A stretch of 64,000 nt of DNA from Ignavibacteriota bacterium. Its GTDB lineage: Bacteria; Bacteroidota; Ignavibacteria; Ignavibacteriales; Ignavibacteriaceae. Of this stretch, positions 8,883 through 18,330 are shown one piece after another. The notes beneath the pieces are model-generated. The model saw only the letters and a list, made by a program, of their open reading frames with translations. It was not told the origin of the DNA and made no database searches. Each line of letters begins with the position of its first letter. The first letter of the stretch is position 1. A program made the position numbers and the translations under genes. Where the stretch lies: assembly GCA_013285405.1 (NCBI GenBank), contig CP053446.1, positions 1,525,985-1,589,984 on the forward strand. Reading direction: 5' to 3'.

Positions 8883-9347
8883 CTAGTTTACCTTTATCTC
8901 AATCTCTTTTGGTTTTAATTCATCTGCTTTTGGAATCGTGATTGTTAACTGACCATCCTTGAACTCAGCTTTGATCTTATCTTCTTTTATTTCTGTTGGA
9001 AGATTGAAAGATCTGAAATACTTACCGTATGTTCTCTCTACACGATGACATTTGGTGTCTTTTGATTCTTGTTCCTGGACTCTCTCCCCGCTAATGCTTA
9101 GTTGACCATCAGTATAAGAAATCTTAACATCATCTTTCTTCATACCCGGAAGATCTGCTTTGATCATATATTTATCTTTGTCTTCAAAGATATCGGTTAA
9201 AGGCATCCAAACAGCATTTTCATAACCATTGTCAAATTCTTCTTTTGTTGGGAGACCAAATCGATCTCCAAAAGTTCTGAGCATCCTGTTGAACTCTCTT
9301 TCAACATTCAAGAGGTCACGAACTGGATTAAATCTTATAATAGCCAT
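8883..9347 (-). CDS. Hsp20/alpha-crystallin small heat-shock protein
   Basis: This holdase binds unfolding proteins without ATP and hands them to DnaK/ClpB. The 154 residues have an N-terminal arm (MAIIRFNPVRDLLNVEREFNRML), a full alpha-crystallin domain from about residue 45 (WMPLTDIFEDKDKYMIKADLPGM) to about 140, including the conserved FKDGQLTITIP strand, and an ending KEIEIKVN that carries the Ile-x-Ile anchoring motif (residues I-E-I). The ATG has a strong AAAGGAGAT site. It lies upstream of the dnaJ-clpB pair but has its own terminator. A possible sigma-54-type promoter lies about 60 bases upstream. Confidence 0.95.
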   Translation of the reverse strand: MAIIRFNPVRDLLNVEREFNRMLRTFGDRFGLPTKEEFDNGYENAVWMPLTDIFEDKDKYMIKADLPGMKKDDVKISYTDGQLSISGERVQEQESKDTKCHRVERTYGKYFRSFNLPTEIKEDKIKAEFKDGQLTITIPKADELKPKEIEIKVN

Positions 9348-9408
9348 TTTATATCTCCTTTAGTTATTTGTGAATCGAGTTTAATTGGTTTTATACCCAG
9401 GGTTATTA

Positions 9409-9424
9409 AACAAGCACTATGCCG
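9409..9424 (-). promoter_or_regulatory. Possible sigma-54-like promoter of hsp20
   Basis: On the reverse strand, CGGCATAGTGCTTGTT fits the -24/-12 layout TGGCAYR-N4-TTGCW at GGCA and TTG with correct spacing. The flanking T of the first box and the C of the second are not matched. It would give a leader of about 50 bases ahead of hsp20. Only a tentative call. Confidence 0.28.
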
Positions 9425-9660
9425 AACAAAAAAGTTTCCATAACTCATTGTAATATAAAGATATAGAGGAAATATACTTCATATAAAATGATTAAAACTT
9501 TATGTCATATGATATGGCTAATAGTTGGAAAAATGTGTCAAATAGAAAAAACAATGTGACAATTTTTCAGAGATCAATACTTTCTATTTACCTAAGAGAC
9601 AGAAATTGTTAATTTTAATAATAATAACTATGTTTGCGACCGCTTTAGTTTAATCAGAAA
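9425..9660. other. Intergenic between divergent hsp20 and mnmE
   Basis: AT-rich spacer that must hold promoters for both directions. Apart from the tentative hsp20 promoter next to it, I saw no CIRCE-like element (TTAGCACTC-N9-GAGTGCTAA), repeat or small gene. Confidence 0.55.
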
Positions 9661-11022
9661 ATGAAATTTGAAATTAGTGAAGATACAATAATAGCGCTTG
9701 CAACACCTCCAGGAATAGGTGCTATTTCGATTATTAGAATTAGTGGTCCAGAGTCTATTTCAGCTATCGACAAGATCTTTTCTGGAAAAATGAAAATCAA
9801 CGACGCCAAATCTCATACAATTCATTATGGAAAAATTATCTATAATAATGAAATTCTTGATGATGTTTTGGTATCAGTGTTTAGAGCGCCAAATACTTAT
9901 ACAGCAGAAGATTGTATTGAGATTAGTACGCACGGAAGCCCGCTAATTACGCAAAGAATAATTTCTTTGATAATTGACAACACAAGAGTTCGCCCCGCCG
10001 AACCAGGTGAGTTTACAAAAAGAGCCTTTCTTAATAATCGAATTGATCTTACCCAAGCCGAAGCAGTTGCAGATTTAATAAATTCTAGAACGGCTGTTTC
10101 TCTAAGAGGTGCTAGAAACCAGATGAACGGCTTATTGTTTTCCAAAATACGATCTTTAAGGCAGCAATTAGTTGATATATCTTCAATAATTGAACTTGAA
10201 TTGGATTTTTCTGAGGAGGATATAGTCCTCTTTCAAAAAAGTGAAATGATCGGCCGAATTAAGGATATTTTAAGTGAAATCGATGTTTTATTGAACTCTT
10301 ACTCGTTTGGTAAAGTTATTCGAGATGGAATACATGTGGCAATTGTAGGGGCACCCAATGTTGGAAAATCATCATTACTAAATTATTTATTAAAAGAGTC
10401 AAGGGCCATCGTGAGTGATACACCGGGAACCACTCGAGATACAATTTCGGAAATGATTTCGATTGATGGTTTCTTATTTAGATTACATGATACGGCAGGA
10501 ATAAGGTTTTCAGTAGATGAAATTGAGAATGAAGGAATTGAGAGAGCACGACAAGTAATTAAAAATGCAGATATTATTTTCCTAATTGGTGATGTGATAG
10601 TTGGATTTTCAGAATTTCTTGAAGAGGAACTCCATACCTTGAATTCCACAGTAAGAGTATTAAAGATTCTTAATAAAATTGATTTAGGAGTTAATAGTAA
10701 TTATTCCGAAAATTTTCGAATATCTGCTAAAACAGGTTTTGGAATTAATAATCTTCTAGCAGGATTGAAGGAAGTTGCATTGCACGGTGGAACATATACT
10801 GAGAAAGATATAATTATTTCCAATATTAGACATTTTGATTGTTTGATGAAAGTCAAGACATGTCTAATAAAGGCTTTAAACACTATTTCTGAGAATTATA
10901 GTGGCGAATTTCTGGCAAGTGATTTAAGAGCTGCAGAAATATCCTTTTCAGAAATAATCGGAGAGATAACACCTGAAGATATATTAAATAATATTTTTTC
11001 AAAATTCTGTATTGGAAAGTGA
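9661..11022 (+). CDS. mnmE: tRNA-modification GTPase MnmE
   Basis: With MnmG, this enzyme installs the (carboxymethyl)aminomethyl group on U34 of tRNAs that read two-fold codon boxes. The 453 residues comprise an N-terminal folate-binding domain (1-118), a helical domain, and an inserted G domain. The G domain has G1 GAPNVGKSS (230-238), switch PGTTRD (255-260), G3 DTAG (277-280) and G4 NKID (338-341). The essential C-terminal CIGK ends the protein, with the catalytic cysteine at 450. No strong ribosome-binding site is seen. The partner mnmG follows after 92 bases that contain two ParB-site-like palindromes. Confidence 0.97.
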   Translation: MKFEISEDTIIALATPPGIGAISIIRISGPESISAIDKIFSGKMKINDAKSHTIHYGKIIYNNEILDDVLVSVFRAPNTYTAEDCIEISTHGSPLITQRIISLIIDNTRVRPAEPGEFTKRAFLNNRIDLTQAEAVADLINSRTAVSLRGARNQMNGLLFSKIRSLRQQLVDISSIIELELDFSEEDIVLFQKSEMIGRIKDILSEIDVLLNSYSFGKVIRDGIHVAIVGAPNVGKSSLLNYLLKESRAIVSDTPGTTRDTISEMISIDGFLFRLHDTAGIRFSVDEIENEGIERARQVIKNADIIFLIGDVIVGFSEFLEEELHTLNSTVRVLKILNKIDLGVNSNYSENFRISAKTGFGINNLLAGLKEVALHGGTYTEKDIIISNIRHFDCLMKVKTCLIKALNTISENYSGEFLASDLRAAEISFSEIIGEITPEDILNNIFSKFCIGK

Positions 11023-11023
11023 T

Positions 11024-11039
11024 TGTTTCACGTGAAATT
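11024..11039 (+). promoter_or_regulatory. parS: parS-like ParB-binding site 1
   Basis: TGTTTCACGTGAAATT matches the near-universal chromosomal parS consensus (TGTTTCACGTGAAACA) at 14 of 16 positions, including the full 12-bp palindrome TTTCACGTGAAA. It starts two bases after the mnmE stop. A second site lies 56 bp downstream, centre to centre. Confidence 0.85.
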
Positions 11040-11079
11040 TGATGGACGTAGATGCAAATGTTTTGTAATAATAAAGATG

Positions 11080-11095
11080 AGTTTCACGTGAAAGT
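11080..11095 (+). promoter_or_regulatory. parS: parS-like ParB-binding site 2
   Basis: AGTTTCACGTGAAAGT again holds the intact 12-bp palindrome TTTCACGTGAAA, with diverged outermost bases. It lies 19 bases ahead of the mnmG start. No parA or parB gene lies in this window. Confidence 0.8.
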
Positions 11096-11114
11096 ATTTA
11101 TAGAACAATAAATT

Positions 11115-12998
11115 ATGAATATAGACTCATTTGATGTGATAGTTATCGGAGGTGGCCATGCTGGTATTGAAGCGGCATCAACTGCTTCGCGCATGGGATG
11201 TAGCGTTGCACTACTAACGATGGATAAAAATTCACTTGGACGGATGTCTTGTAATCCAGCGATTGGAGGGACAGCCAAAGGACATCTGGTCAGAGAAATA
11301 GACGCCTTAGGCGGTGTGATGGGAAGAATAGCTGATGAAACAGGCATCCAGTTCAGAATATTGAATAAATCAAAAGGACCAGCCGTATGGTCTCCCAGAT
11401 GTCAATCGGATCGTATTCTATATAGTAAAGTAGCTACAGAACTTATTTCTTCAATGACTACAATTTCAATATTGGAAGATTCAGTAACAGCGATAGTTAT
11501 TGAAGATAATATTGTTGAAGGAATAGTGACGAGTAAGGGGAACATAATCTCGGCTAAGTCGGTAATTCTAGCAGCGGGTACGTTTATGAATGCAATTATG
11601 CATACTGGGCTTGACTCTACGATGGGTGGAAGATATGGTGAAAAGCAATCGATAGGTATTACTCAACAATTAGTTGAACTTGGTTTTTTCTCCGGGAGAT
11701 TAAAAACAGGCACGCCTCCAAGACTGAGTAAAAATAGTATAAACTTTAATATACTGGAAGAGCAGTTTGGAGATAAGAATCCCCAGCCATTTTCACATTT
11801 TACGAAGTTGGAAAAATTTCCTGTGTTACCACAAATAAGTTGTAATATCACTTACACAGACTTGGAAGTTCATAGAATTCTTGAGAGAGGATTCGATAGG
11901 TCACCAATGTTTACAGGAAAGATAAATGGTATTGGGGCAAGATATTGTCCATCAATTGAAGATAAAATAGTTCGATTCTCTGATAAAGAGAAGCATCAGC
12001 TTTTTCTCGAACCAGAAGGTCTTGATACTAATCTAATTTACGTAAATGGATTCTCAACTTCACTTCCCGCCGAAATACAATTAGAAGCTCTACATAAGAT
12101 TAGAGGACTCGAAGAAGTTGAAATGATTCGACCAGGATACGCTGTTGAATATGATTTCTTTCCTCCTCATCAAATTGATTCAACTCTCGAAACAAAATTG
12201 GTAAAAGGTCTTTACTTTGCTGGTCAGGTCAATGGGACATCTGGATATGAGGAAGCCGCTGCCCAAGGACTAATAGCTGGAATTAATGCTGCCCTGAAAA
12301 TCCAAGGAAGAAAAGAATTTGTTCTTAAAAGAAGTGAAGCATATATCGGAGTTCTCATAGATGATCTTGTTACAAAATCAACTGATGAGCCTTACAGAAT
12401 GTTCACATCAAGGGCAGAGCACCGATTGATTTTAAGACAGGATAATGCAGATAGAAGATTAATTAAATATGGAGAAGAACTCGGTTTGGTGAGCAGTGAT
12501 GAGGCTGAGAAAGTTTATGACCGCGAGAAAAGAATATTTGCAGGAATAGCAGCTTGCAAAATTTTAAAACTGAATGCATTCAAAGCAAATAAATTTTTAG
12601 AAGAAAAAAGTTCTTCGCTAATCGATTCTACTGAGACAATTGCGAATTTATGTAGAAGACCTGAACTTTCTTTATCAGAATTGTTAACTTTAGATGGATT
12701 ACAAGATTATAAAGAGATTCGGCCATTGCTAATGGATGAGGTAGTTCTACAGCAGGTTGAAATTGATTTAAAGTACGAGGGTTACCTGAAACGTCAGGAA
12801 GAAATGATTGCAAAGTTGGAAAAGTATGAAGACCAATTGATTCCTTTAACATTAAACTATTATGATATAAAAGCACTTTCAACTGAGAGTAAAGAAAAGC
12901 TTCAAAAGTTTAAACCTAGATCCATTGGACAGGCGTCCCGTTTAGCTGGGGTTACGGCTTCAGATATATCTGTTTTATTGATATATTTAAAGCGATAA
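11115..12998 (+). CDS. mnmG: tRNA uridine-34 carboxymethylaminomethyl enzyme MnmG
   Basis: This FAD- and NADH-dependent partner of MnmE works on wobble U34 of tRNA. The 627 residues match the family length. The FAD-binding Rossmann start is VIVIGGGHAGIEAA (about 9-22). The signature CNPAIGGTAKGHLVREIDALGG follows at about 50-70. The two catalytic cysteine regions, a GYEEAAAQGLIAGINAAL motif near 380, and the C-terminal helical domain (SIGQASRLAGVTASDISVLL) that binds tRNA and MnmE are all there. It lies in the order mnmE-mnmG-rsmG, 13 bases before rsmG, a common arrangement near the replication origin in many bacteria. Confidence 0.97.
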   Translation: MNIDSFDVIVIGGGHAGIEAASTASRMGCSVALLTMDKNSLGRMSCNPAIGGTAKGHLVREIDALGGVMGRIADETGIQFRILNKSKGPAVWSPRCQSDRILYSKVATELISSMTTISILEDSVTAIVIEDNIVEGIVTSKGNIISAKSVILAAGTFMNAIMHTGLDSTMGGRYGEKQSIGITQQLVELGFFSGRLKTGTPPRLSKNSINFNILEEQFGDKNPQPFSHFTKLEKFPVLPQISCNITYTDLEVHRILERGFDRSPMFTGKINGIGARYCPSIEDKIVRFSDKEKHQLFLEPEGLDTNLIYVNGFSTSLPAEIQLEALHKIRGLEEVEMIRPGYAVEYDFFPPHQIDSTLETKLVKGLYFAGQVNGTSGYEEAAAQGLIAGINAALKIQGRKEFVLKRSEAYIGVLIDDLVTKSTDEPYRMFTSRAEHRLILRQDNADRRLIKYGEELGLVSSDEAEKVYDREKRIFAGIAACKILKLNAFKANKFLEEKSSSLIDSTETIANLCRRPELSLSELLTLDGLQDYKEIRPLLMDEVVLQQVEIDLKYEGYLKRQEEMIAKLEKYEDQLIPLTLNYYDIKALSTESKEKLQKFKPRSIGQASRLAGVTASDISVLLIYLKR

Positions 12999-13011
12999 TT
13001 TTTATTTTTTT

Positions 13012-13695
13012 ATGGCTGATAAACAGGACCAGTACTTAAAAGAACTAAACGTATTTTGTTGGGAAAACGGATTTAATCCAGAGCCTACCAGAACAGAGCG
13101 ACTTGCCTATTTCGCTCATCTCGTCGTTGAAAAAAACAAAAAGATTAACCTGATTTCAAAACGTGATATTGATTCGATTGTAGAAAAGCACGTTTTTATT
13201 TCTGCATACATTTCAAAATATCTTCCTGAAAAAGTTACCAAGTTTTTAGATATAGGTACCGGTGGTGGATTTCCAGGTATTCCACTTGCCATAATGAGAC
13301 CGGATATCAGGGGAGTGTTAGCAGATTCAACATTAAAGAAAGTCGAAGCGGTTAAGGATTTTATAGATAAATTGAAACTTAGTAATGTAATTGCTGAAAA
13401 CCATCGAGTTGAAAGTGAAGAATTTATTTCCAGGCATGGTAATTCGTTTGATCTTATTGTTAGCCGGGCAACTGTTCCGCTTATTATACTTTTTAGATAT
13501 GCGGTTCCACTTATTAAAGAGAAGGCATTCTTATTTGCAATGAAGGGTGGAGATTTGTCAGAAGAATTTTCAAAAGCTGAACTGAAGTATAAATCATATA
13601 TAAAAAAATCAACAGTTTATGATCTGCATTATAAGCCTACTAATATCAGAAATCAAAAAGGCAAGAAACTAGTACTTCTCGAACTTCAAAAATAA
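13012..13695 (+). CDS. rsmG: 16S rRNA m7G527 methyltransferase RsmG
   Basis: RsmG methylates N7 of G527 in the 530 loop of 16S rRNA, using S-adenosylmethionine. The 227 residues carry the SAM-binding motif FLDIGTGGGFPGIPLA (about 81-96). Downstream are motif-like strands (VIAENHRVE) and the catalytic-core phrase DLIVSRATVPL where the family usually has a xSRAxA motif. The N-terminal helices HLVVEKNKKINLIS match the family. The gene follows mnmG by 13 bases and ends the operon at a terminator. Loss of this enzyme elsewhere gives low-level streptomycin resistance. Confidence 0.95.
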   Translation: MADKQDQYLKELNVFCWENGFNPEPTRTERLAYFAHLVVEKNKKINLISKRDIDSIVEKHVFISAYISKYLPEKVTKFLDIGTGGGFPGIPLAIMRPDIRGVLADSTLKKVEAVKDFIDKLKLSNVIAENHRVESEEFISRHGNSFDLIVSRATVPLIILFRYAVPLIKEKAFLFAMKGGDLSEEFSKAELKYKSYIKKSTVYDLHYKPTNIRNQKGKKLVLLELQK

Positions 13696-13729
13696 CATTA
13701 TAATAAAAGGGCAGGATTAATTTACAACA

Positions 13730-13757
13730 GGGTTCAAATATTTGAGCCCTTTTTTGT
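13730..13757 (+). terminator. Rho-independent terminator after rsmG
   Basis: GGGTTCAAATATTTGAGCCC folds into a stem closed by GGG/CCC (one G-T pair) and is followed by TTTTTTG. It ends a few bases before the mfd start codon, so mfd must be transcribed by read-through or from a very close promoter. Confidence 0.78.
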
Positions 13758-13761
13758 TCCA

Positions 13762-16700
13762 ATGAAATCAGAAATCATAAAGAAAATTGTTGGTATTCAC
13801 GGCTTTGATGAAGTTATAAAAAAAATACTTCAATTGAATCACGACACGAATACAGTTCTCTGCTCACCACTTTACGGGGTTTGCAAATCACTATTCATCT
13901 TGCGATTGATTAAAATTGAAAATCAAATTGTTTTGCTTTTACCCAATTCAAAAATTGCTGAAGAAATATTTATCGAATTAACATTACTCGGTATCGAAGA
14001 GCAGAGCGTTCTTCTGACAGACTTCACACAGGAATCAGTGCAAGAAAAGCTGACTAAAATCTTGCAAATGAAAAAATTTGTTTTGATTTCAACTTATGAA
14101 ATGCTGAAACTAAAACTTCCTCAAAAAGAGCGAGTCGAGAAAACCACAACAATCATCAGGACAGGCAATAACTTTAGCTATAATGAACTGCTTGAGTATT
14201 TTAATTTGATTAATTATCAAAGAGATAATTTTGTTGCAGCACCCGGTGAATTTTCTGTGCGTGGTTCAATAATAGACTTTTGGTCTTTCAGTGAGGCGAA
14301 CCCGGTGCGACTTGAATATGACGGTGATATTCTTGAATCAATTCGCTACTTCGATCCGGAAAGTCAGAGATCAATAGAGAAAACAGAATCTGTAACTCTC
14401 GCAGAAATGGTGCAGCGAAAAGATGAGATAAATTCGGACATCTTTAACTACCTTGATAATCCTATTATACTTGCCTCGTCTTATGAACTCAAAACACAAT
14501 ACTTAACAAAGAAAGATAATGATGAGATTGAAAGAAATATTTTGAATGCGGGTGATAATGTTGAAGAATTCTCAGAGGTTAGCAAAACAAATTCTATTAA
14601 AGATGATTTTCAGGAAATGGAGTTCAATAATATCATAAACATTCCAGAGACTAAATGGATACTCGAAGAGGAGATTGCATCATCAGAAGATAGATTTGAT
14701 TTTGGATTATCGGAATCGCCAACTATTAATTCAAATTATAATATTCTATACAGAGTTCTCAAAGATTATTCCGAAAAAAATTATGAAATTGTTCTGACGA
14801 CCGAAAATGAGCTACAGACGAAACGGTTAACTGATCTGCTTTCCGAATACAATGAAGAGTTAGAAGGACTAATAGAATCAAAAAAAATAAAATTGGAAAC
14901 ACTTCCAATTAAAGAAGGATTTGTTAATCACAAAGAAAAAATACTTCTTCTTACAGATTACCAGATTTTTAATAAACCATATCGTTCCAGACTTACAACA
15001 AAGAAAAGATACAGCAAGTCAAAATCAAAAGCTGTTGCTTCGATATCGAAAGGGGATTTTGTTGTCCACGAAAGTTATGGAATAGGAAAATATGCCGGAC
15101 TTCAAACATTGACCATTGGAGAAGTAAAACAGGAATCGATGAAACTTCTTTATAATGAGGGCGGAGTTGTTTATGTAAATCTTAACTATTTAAATCTTGT
15201 TAAAAAATATTCTTCTAACGAAAATCTCAAACCAACATTATCAACTCTTGGAACCGGAGAATGGGAAAAACGAAAATCGAAAACAAAAAAGAAAATTAAA
15301 GAAGCAGCAAGAGAGTTGATTGAACTTTATGCGAAGCGAAAAGCTACGAAAGGATTTCAATTTAGTTCTGACTCAATTTGGCAAAAAGAATTAGAAGCTT
15401 CGTTCTTTTACGAAGATACACCTGACCAGGAAAAAGTAACTAACGAGGTTAAGCAAGATATGGAAGCACAAAATCCGATGGATCGTCTTGTCTGTGGTGA
15501 TGTTGGGTTTGGTAAAACTGAAATTGCTGTTCGTGCATCATTTAAAGCTGTGCAGGATGGGAAACAAGTTGCGCTGCTTGTTCCCACAACAATTCTTGCT
15601 GAACAGCATTTTAATACTTTTAAAGACAGACTTAGTCAGTTTCCTGTAAAGGTAGCTGCGCTTTCACGTTTTCAGACAAAGAAAGAACAATCCGAAATAT
15701 TATCACAACTGAAACAAGGAAATGTTGATATTGTAATTGGAACTCACCGCTTACTTTCAAAAGACATTAAGTTTAAAGATCTTGGTTTACTTATGATTGA
15801 TGAAGAGCATCGTTTTGGTGTTACTTCAAAAGAAAAGCTTCGTGAACTAAAAATAAATGTTGATACATTAACGCTGACTGCAACTCCAATTCCGAGAACG
15901 TTGAATCTTTCTTTACTCGGAGCGAGAGATCTTTCAATAATTGCTACACCACCGCCTAATCGTCAGCCGATTTACACAACAGTTTCAACTTTTGATGTAT
16001 CCAAAATCAGAGAGTGGATTTACAGCGAATTAAAAAGAGGCGGACAGGTTTATTTTGTTCACGATCGTGTCGAATCAATTGGAAAACTTGCTGATCATCT
16101 GAAAAAACACATTCCGGACATTAAAATCGGAATAGCACACGGACAAATGAAATCATCTCAGCTTGAAGAAGTAATCCATGGATTCCTGAGCAGGAAGTAT
16201 GATGTTTTATTATCAACAAAAATTATCGAATCAGGTCTAGACATTCCGAATGTTAATACCATTATCGTTAACAGAGCAGACAGATTTGGTTTGGCTGAAC
16301 TACACCAATTGAGAGGAAGAGTAGGAAGATCAACCCGCCAAGCATACGCATATTTTATTGTTCCATCTTTGAGTGGAATGACAAAAAAAGCGATGAGACG
16401 ACTTCAGGCGATTGAAGAATACACTGAAATCGGCGCAGGATTTAATTTATCTATGAGAGATCTTGAAATTCGTGGTGCGGGGAATTTGCTTGGCAAAGAA
16501 CAATCGGGATTCATCAATGAAATCGGTTTTGATCTTTATATTAAAATGATTGATGAAGCGGTTGAAGAATTGAAGTATCAGGAATACAAAGAAATTTTCA
16601 AAACACTTCCAAAACCGGAAGACAGGACTGAACCGATACTTGATACATATTTTGAAATAGGAATTCCTGAAACATATATGCCCGAGCAAATGGACAGACT

Positions 16701-17142
16701 TAGTTTCTACACAGCGTTATATTCTGTAAAAAATCTGGAAGAGTTGGATGAACTGAAAGTAGAAATGGAAGACAGGTTCGGACCAAATCCTGAATTAGTA
16801 AAACGACTTTTACAGGTTGCGACACTTAAATATTACGCTTCCTTTGCTTTGTTTGAAAGAATTATTATGAATCGAAAGAATATTACTGTCATTTTACCAA
16901 AAGGAGAGAAGGAGGAATATTATAAATACAAATTTGTCGAACTGATGAGATTCATTTTAACCGAAAAGCGGGAAGTAGTTAAGTTTGAGCAGAAGAATGA
17001 TACGATGAAACTGATTATAGACAACAACTTTAAATCACCGGAAAAATTACTTGAATTCCTAATTACCTTTAGCAAAAGTGTGAGCAAGTTGTTTGAAAAT
17101 AATAATACTAATGAAAATTCTTCCGGTTATGCATCTTCTTAA
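13762..17142 (+). CDS. mfd: Transcription-repair coupling factor Mfd
   Basis: This large ATP-driven translocase removes RNA polymerase stalled at DNA damage and recruits UvrA. The 1126 residues hold a UvrB-like N-terminal region with YQRDNFVAAPGEFSVRGSIIDFW. A CarD-like RNA-polymerase-interaction domain follows, starting near residue 430 (KGDFVVHESYGIGKYAGL). The RecG-like motor has Walker A GDVGFGKTE near 579, DEEH near 679, TATPIPRTL, and QLRGRVGRS. The TRCF C-terminal domain occupies the last 130 residues or so. The length and all motor motifs are normal. The start ATG follows a terminator with no visible ribosome-binding site. Confidence 0.97.
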   Translation: MKSEIIKKIVGIHGFDEVIKKILQLNHDTNTVLCSPLYGVCKSLFILRLIKIENQIVLLLPNSKIAEEIFIELTLLGIEEQSVLLTDFTQESVQEKLTKILQMKKFVLISTYEMLKLKLPQKERVEKTTTIIRTGNNFSYNELLEYFNLINYQRDNFVAAPGEFSVRGSIIDFWSFSEANPVRLEYDGDILESIRYFDPESQRSIEKTESVTLAEMVQRKDEINSDIFNYLDNPIILASSYELKTQYLTKKDNDEIERNILNAGDNVEEFSEVSKTNSIKDDFQEMEFNNIINIPETKWILEEEIASSEDRFDFGLSESPTINSNYNILYRVLKDYSEKNYEIVLTTENELQTKRLTDLLSEYNEELEGLIESKKIKLETLPIKEGFVNHKEKILLLTDYQIFNKPYRSRLTTKKRYSKSKSKAVASISKGDFVVHESYGIGKYAGLQTLTIGEVKQESMKLLYNEGGVVYVNLNYLNLVKKYSSNENLKPTLSTLGTGEWEKRKSKTKKKIKEAARELIELYAKRKATKGFQFSSDSIWQKELEASFFYEDTPDQEKVTNEVKQDMEAQNPMDRLVCGDVGFGKTEIAVRASFKAVQDGKQVALLVPTTILAEQHFNTFKDRLSQFPVKVAALSRFQTKKEQSEILSQLKQGNVDIVIGTHRLLSKDIKFKDLGLLMIDEEHRFGVTSKEKLRELKINVDTLTLTATPIPRTLNLSLLGARDLSIIATPPPNRQPIYTTVSTFDVSKIREWIYSELKRGGQVYFVHDRVESIGKLADHLKKHIPDIKIGIAHGQMKSSQLEEVIHGFLSRKYDVLLSTKIIESGLDIPNVNTIIVNRADRFGLAELHQLRGRVGRSTRQAYAYFIVPSLSGMTKKAMRRLQAIEEYTEIGAGFNLSMRDLEIRGAGNLLGKEQSGFINEIGFDLYIKMIDEAVEELKYQEYKEIFKTLPKPEDRTEPILDTYFEIGIPETYMPEQMDRLSFYTALYSVKNLEELDELKVEMEDRFGPNPELVKRLLQVATLKYYASFALFERIIMNRKNITVILPKGEKEEYYKYKFVELMRFILTEKREVVKFEQKNDTMKLIIDNNFKSPEKLLEFLITFSKSVSKLFENNNTNENSSGYASS

Positions 17143-17226
17143 AAATGAACTCTTGTCTCTGGAAGCATTACTTCATAAGTTTGCTTTCAATTATCATCTA
17201 ATTCAGAAAAGGATAATCAATTACAA

Positions 17227-18303
17227 ATGAGTTTTGTAAAAGAGAAACCGTATAACAAACTTCCCCTGCTTCTGCCGGATAAAAACAACTGGGAGACAAT
17301 TGATGTTTATAAAAAACTTGCTGATGCCCGTGCGGCTTTAGCGGAGTTAAAGGGCAGATTACCGATTATACCTAATCCACTCATGTTAATAAACACACTG
17401 GTTCTGCAGGAAGCAAAGGACAGTTCGACAATAGAAAATATATTTACTACTAATGACGCTCTCTATAAAGCATTCTCATCAAATTTAACTAATGATATAT
17501 CTACGAAAGAAGTTCTCCGTTATCGTGAGGCTTTGTGGAATGCATTTACAAAAATGAAAAAGCCTTCTGATTATTCTGAGAAACTAGCTGTTGAAATCTT
17601 CCGGACAATTACGGATAAGAAAGAAGAAATCAGAAAGGTGCAAGTGTATATAGGAAGCAAAGACCATATAGTTTATACGCCGCCATCATACGGAAATATC
17701 CTGAAGGAAAAATTAAATAATTGGTTTGATATTGCTCTTAAAGATAAAAGTGTTGACCCTCTCATTAAAATGGCGATTCTTCATTATCAATTTGAAGCCA
17801 TTCATCCTTTCAGCGATGGGAACGGAAGAACGGGAAGAGTTCTGAATGTATTGTATCTCTGCAAAGAAAAGCTGATTGACCTGCCGGTAATCTATTTATC
17901 AAAGTTTATTCTCGACAATAAAAATGATTACTACAAATTATTAAGAGATGTTACTGAAAATAAAAAATGGGAAAGCTGGATTCTTTTTATGCTCGGTGGA
18001 GTAAATGAAACCGCAAAACTCACGCTGAACAAAGTGAATTCAATTTATGGAGAATATCTTTCTGTAATTGAAAAAGTAAAAGAAAAAGCGCCGGATATTT
18101 ATACCCGCGAATTAATTGAAATAATTTTCAACCAGCCGTACTGTAAAATTGCAATCCTTGAAGAAAAGAAAATTGCATCGCGTAATACTGCAAGTAAGTA
18201 TCTCCGAAGACTGGAAGAACTTGGCATACTTGTTTCAGAAATCGTTGGCAGGGAAACACTCTATAAAAATATTTTGCTCTTCAACATTTTATCTTCAAAA
18301 TAA
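17227..18303 (+). CDS. Fic-family AMPylase with built-in inhibitory motif
   Basis: Fic proteins transfer AMP (or related groups) to hydroxyls of target proteins. The catalytic HPFSDGNGRTGR spans residues 193-204 with intact His193. An N-terminal inhibition motif of the form (S/T)xxxE(G/N) is visible as S66-STI-E70-N71, so this is a class II, self-inhibited Fic protein. The last 80 residues or so form a winged-helix-like domain (CKIAILEEKKIASRNTASKYLRRLEELGI) that would bind DNA, a common fusion in this family. The length of 358 is normal. It is a single gene. A striking array of TGCACA half-sites begins 28 bases after its stop codon and is a plausible, untested target for its own DNA-binding domain. 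Confidence 0.9.
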   Translation: MSFVKEKPYNKLPLLLPDKNNWETIDVYKKLADARAALAELKGRLPIIPNPLMLINTLVLQEAKDSSTIENIFTTNDALYKAFSSNLTNDISTKEVLRYREALWNAFTKMKKPSDYSEKLAVEIFRTITDKKEEIRKVQVYIGSKDHIVYTPPSYGNILKEKLNNWFDIALKDKSVDPLIKMAILHYQFEAIHPFSDGNGRTGRVLNVLYLCKEKLIDLPVIYLSKFILDNKNDYYKLLRDVTENKKWESWILFMLGGVNETAKLTLNKVNSIYGEYLSVIEKVKEKAPDIYTRELIEIIFNQPYCKIAILEEKKIASRNTASKYLRRLEELGILVSEIVGRETLYKNILLFNILSSK

Positions 18304-18330
18304 AAGTCCTGCGTAAAATCTAAACAAAAT

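Noticed and set aside
11023-11114. Replication origin (oriC) itself
   Set aside because: ParB sites are present, but I saw no DnaA-box cluster, and no dnaA, dnaN or rpmH gene in the window.
13730-13757. tRNA-like T-arm (GGGTTCAAAT)
   Set aside because: The context is a palindrome followed by a T-run, with no acceptor or anticodon arm; it is a terminator.
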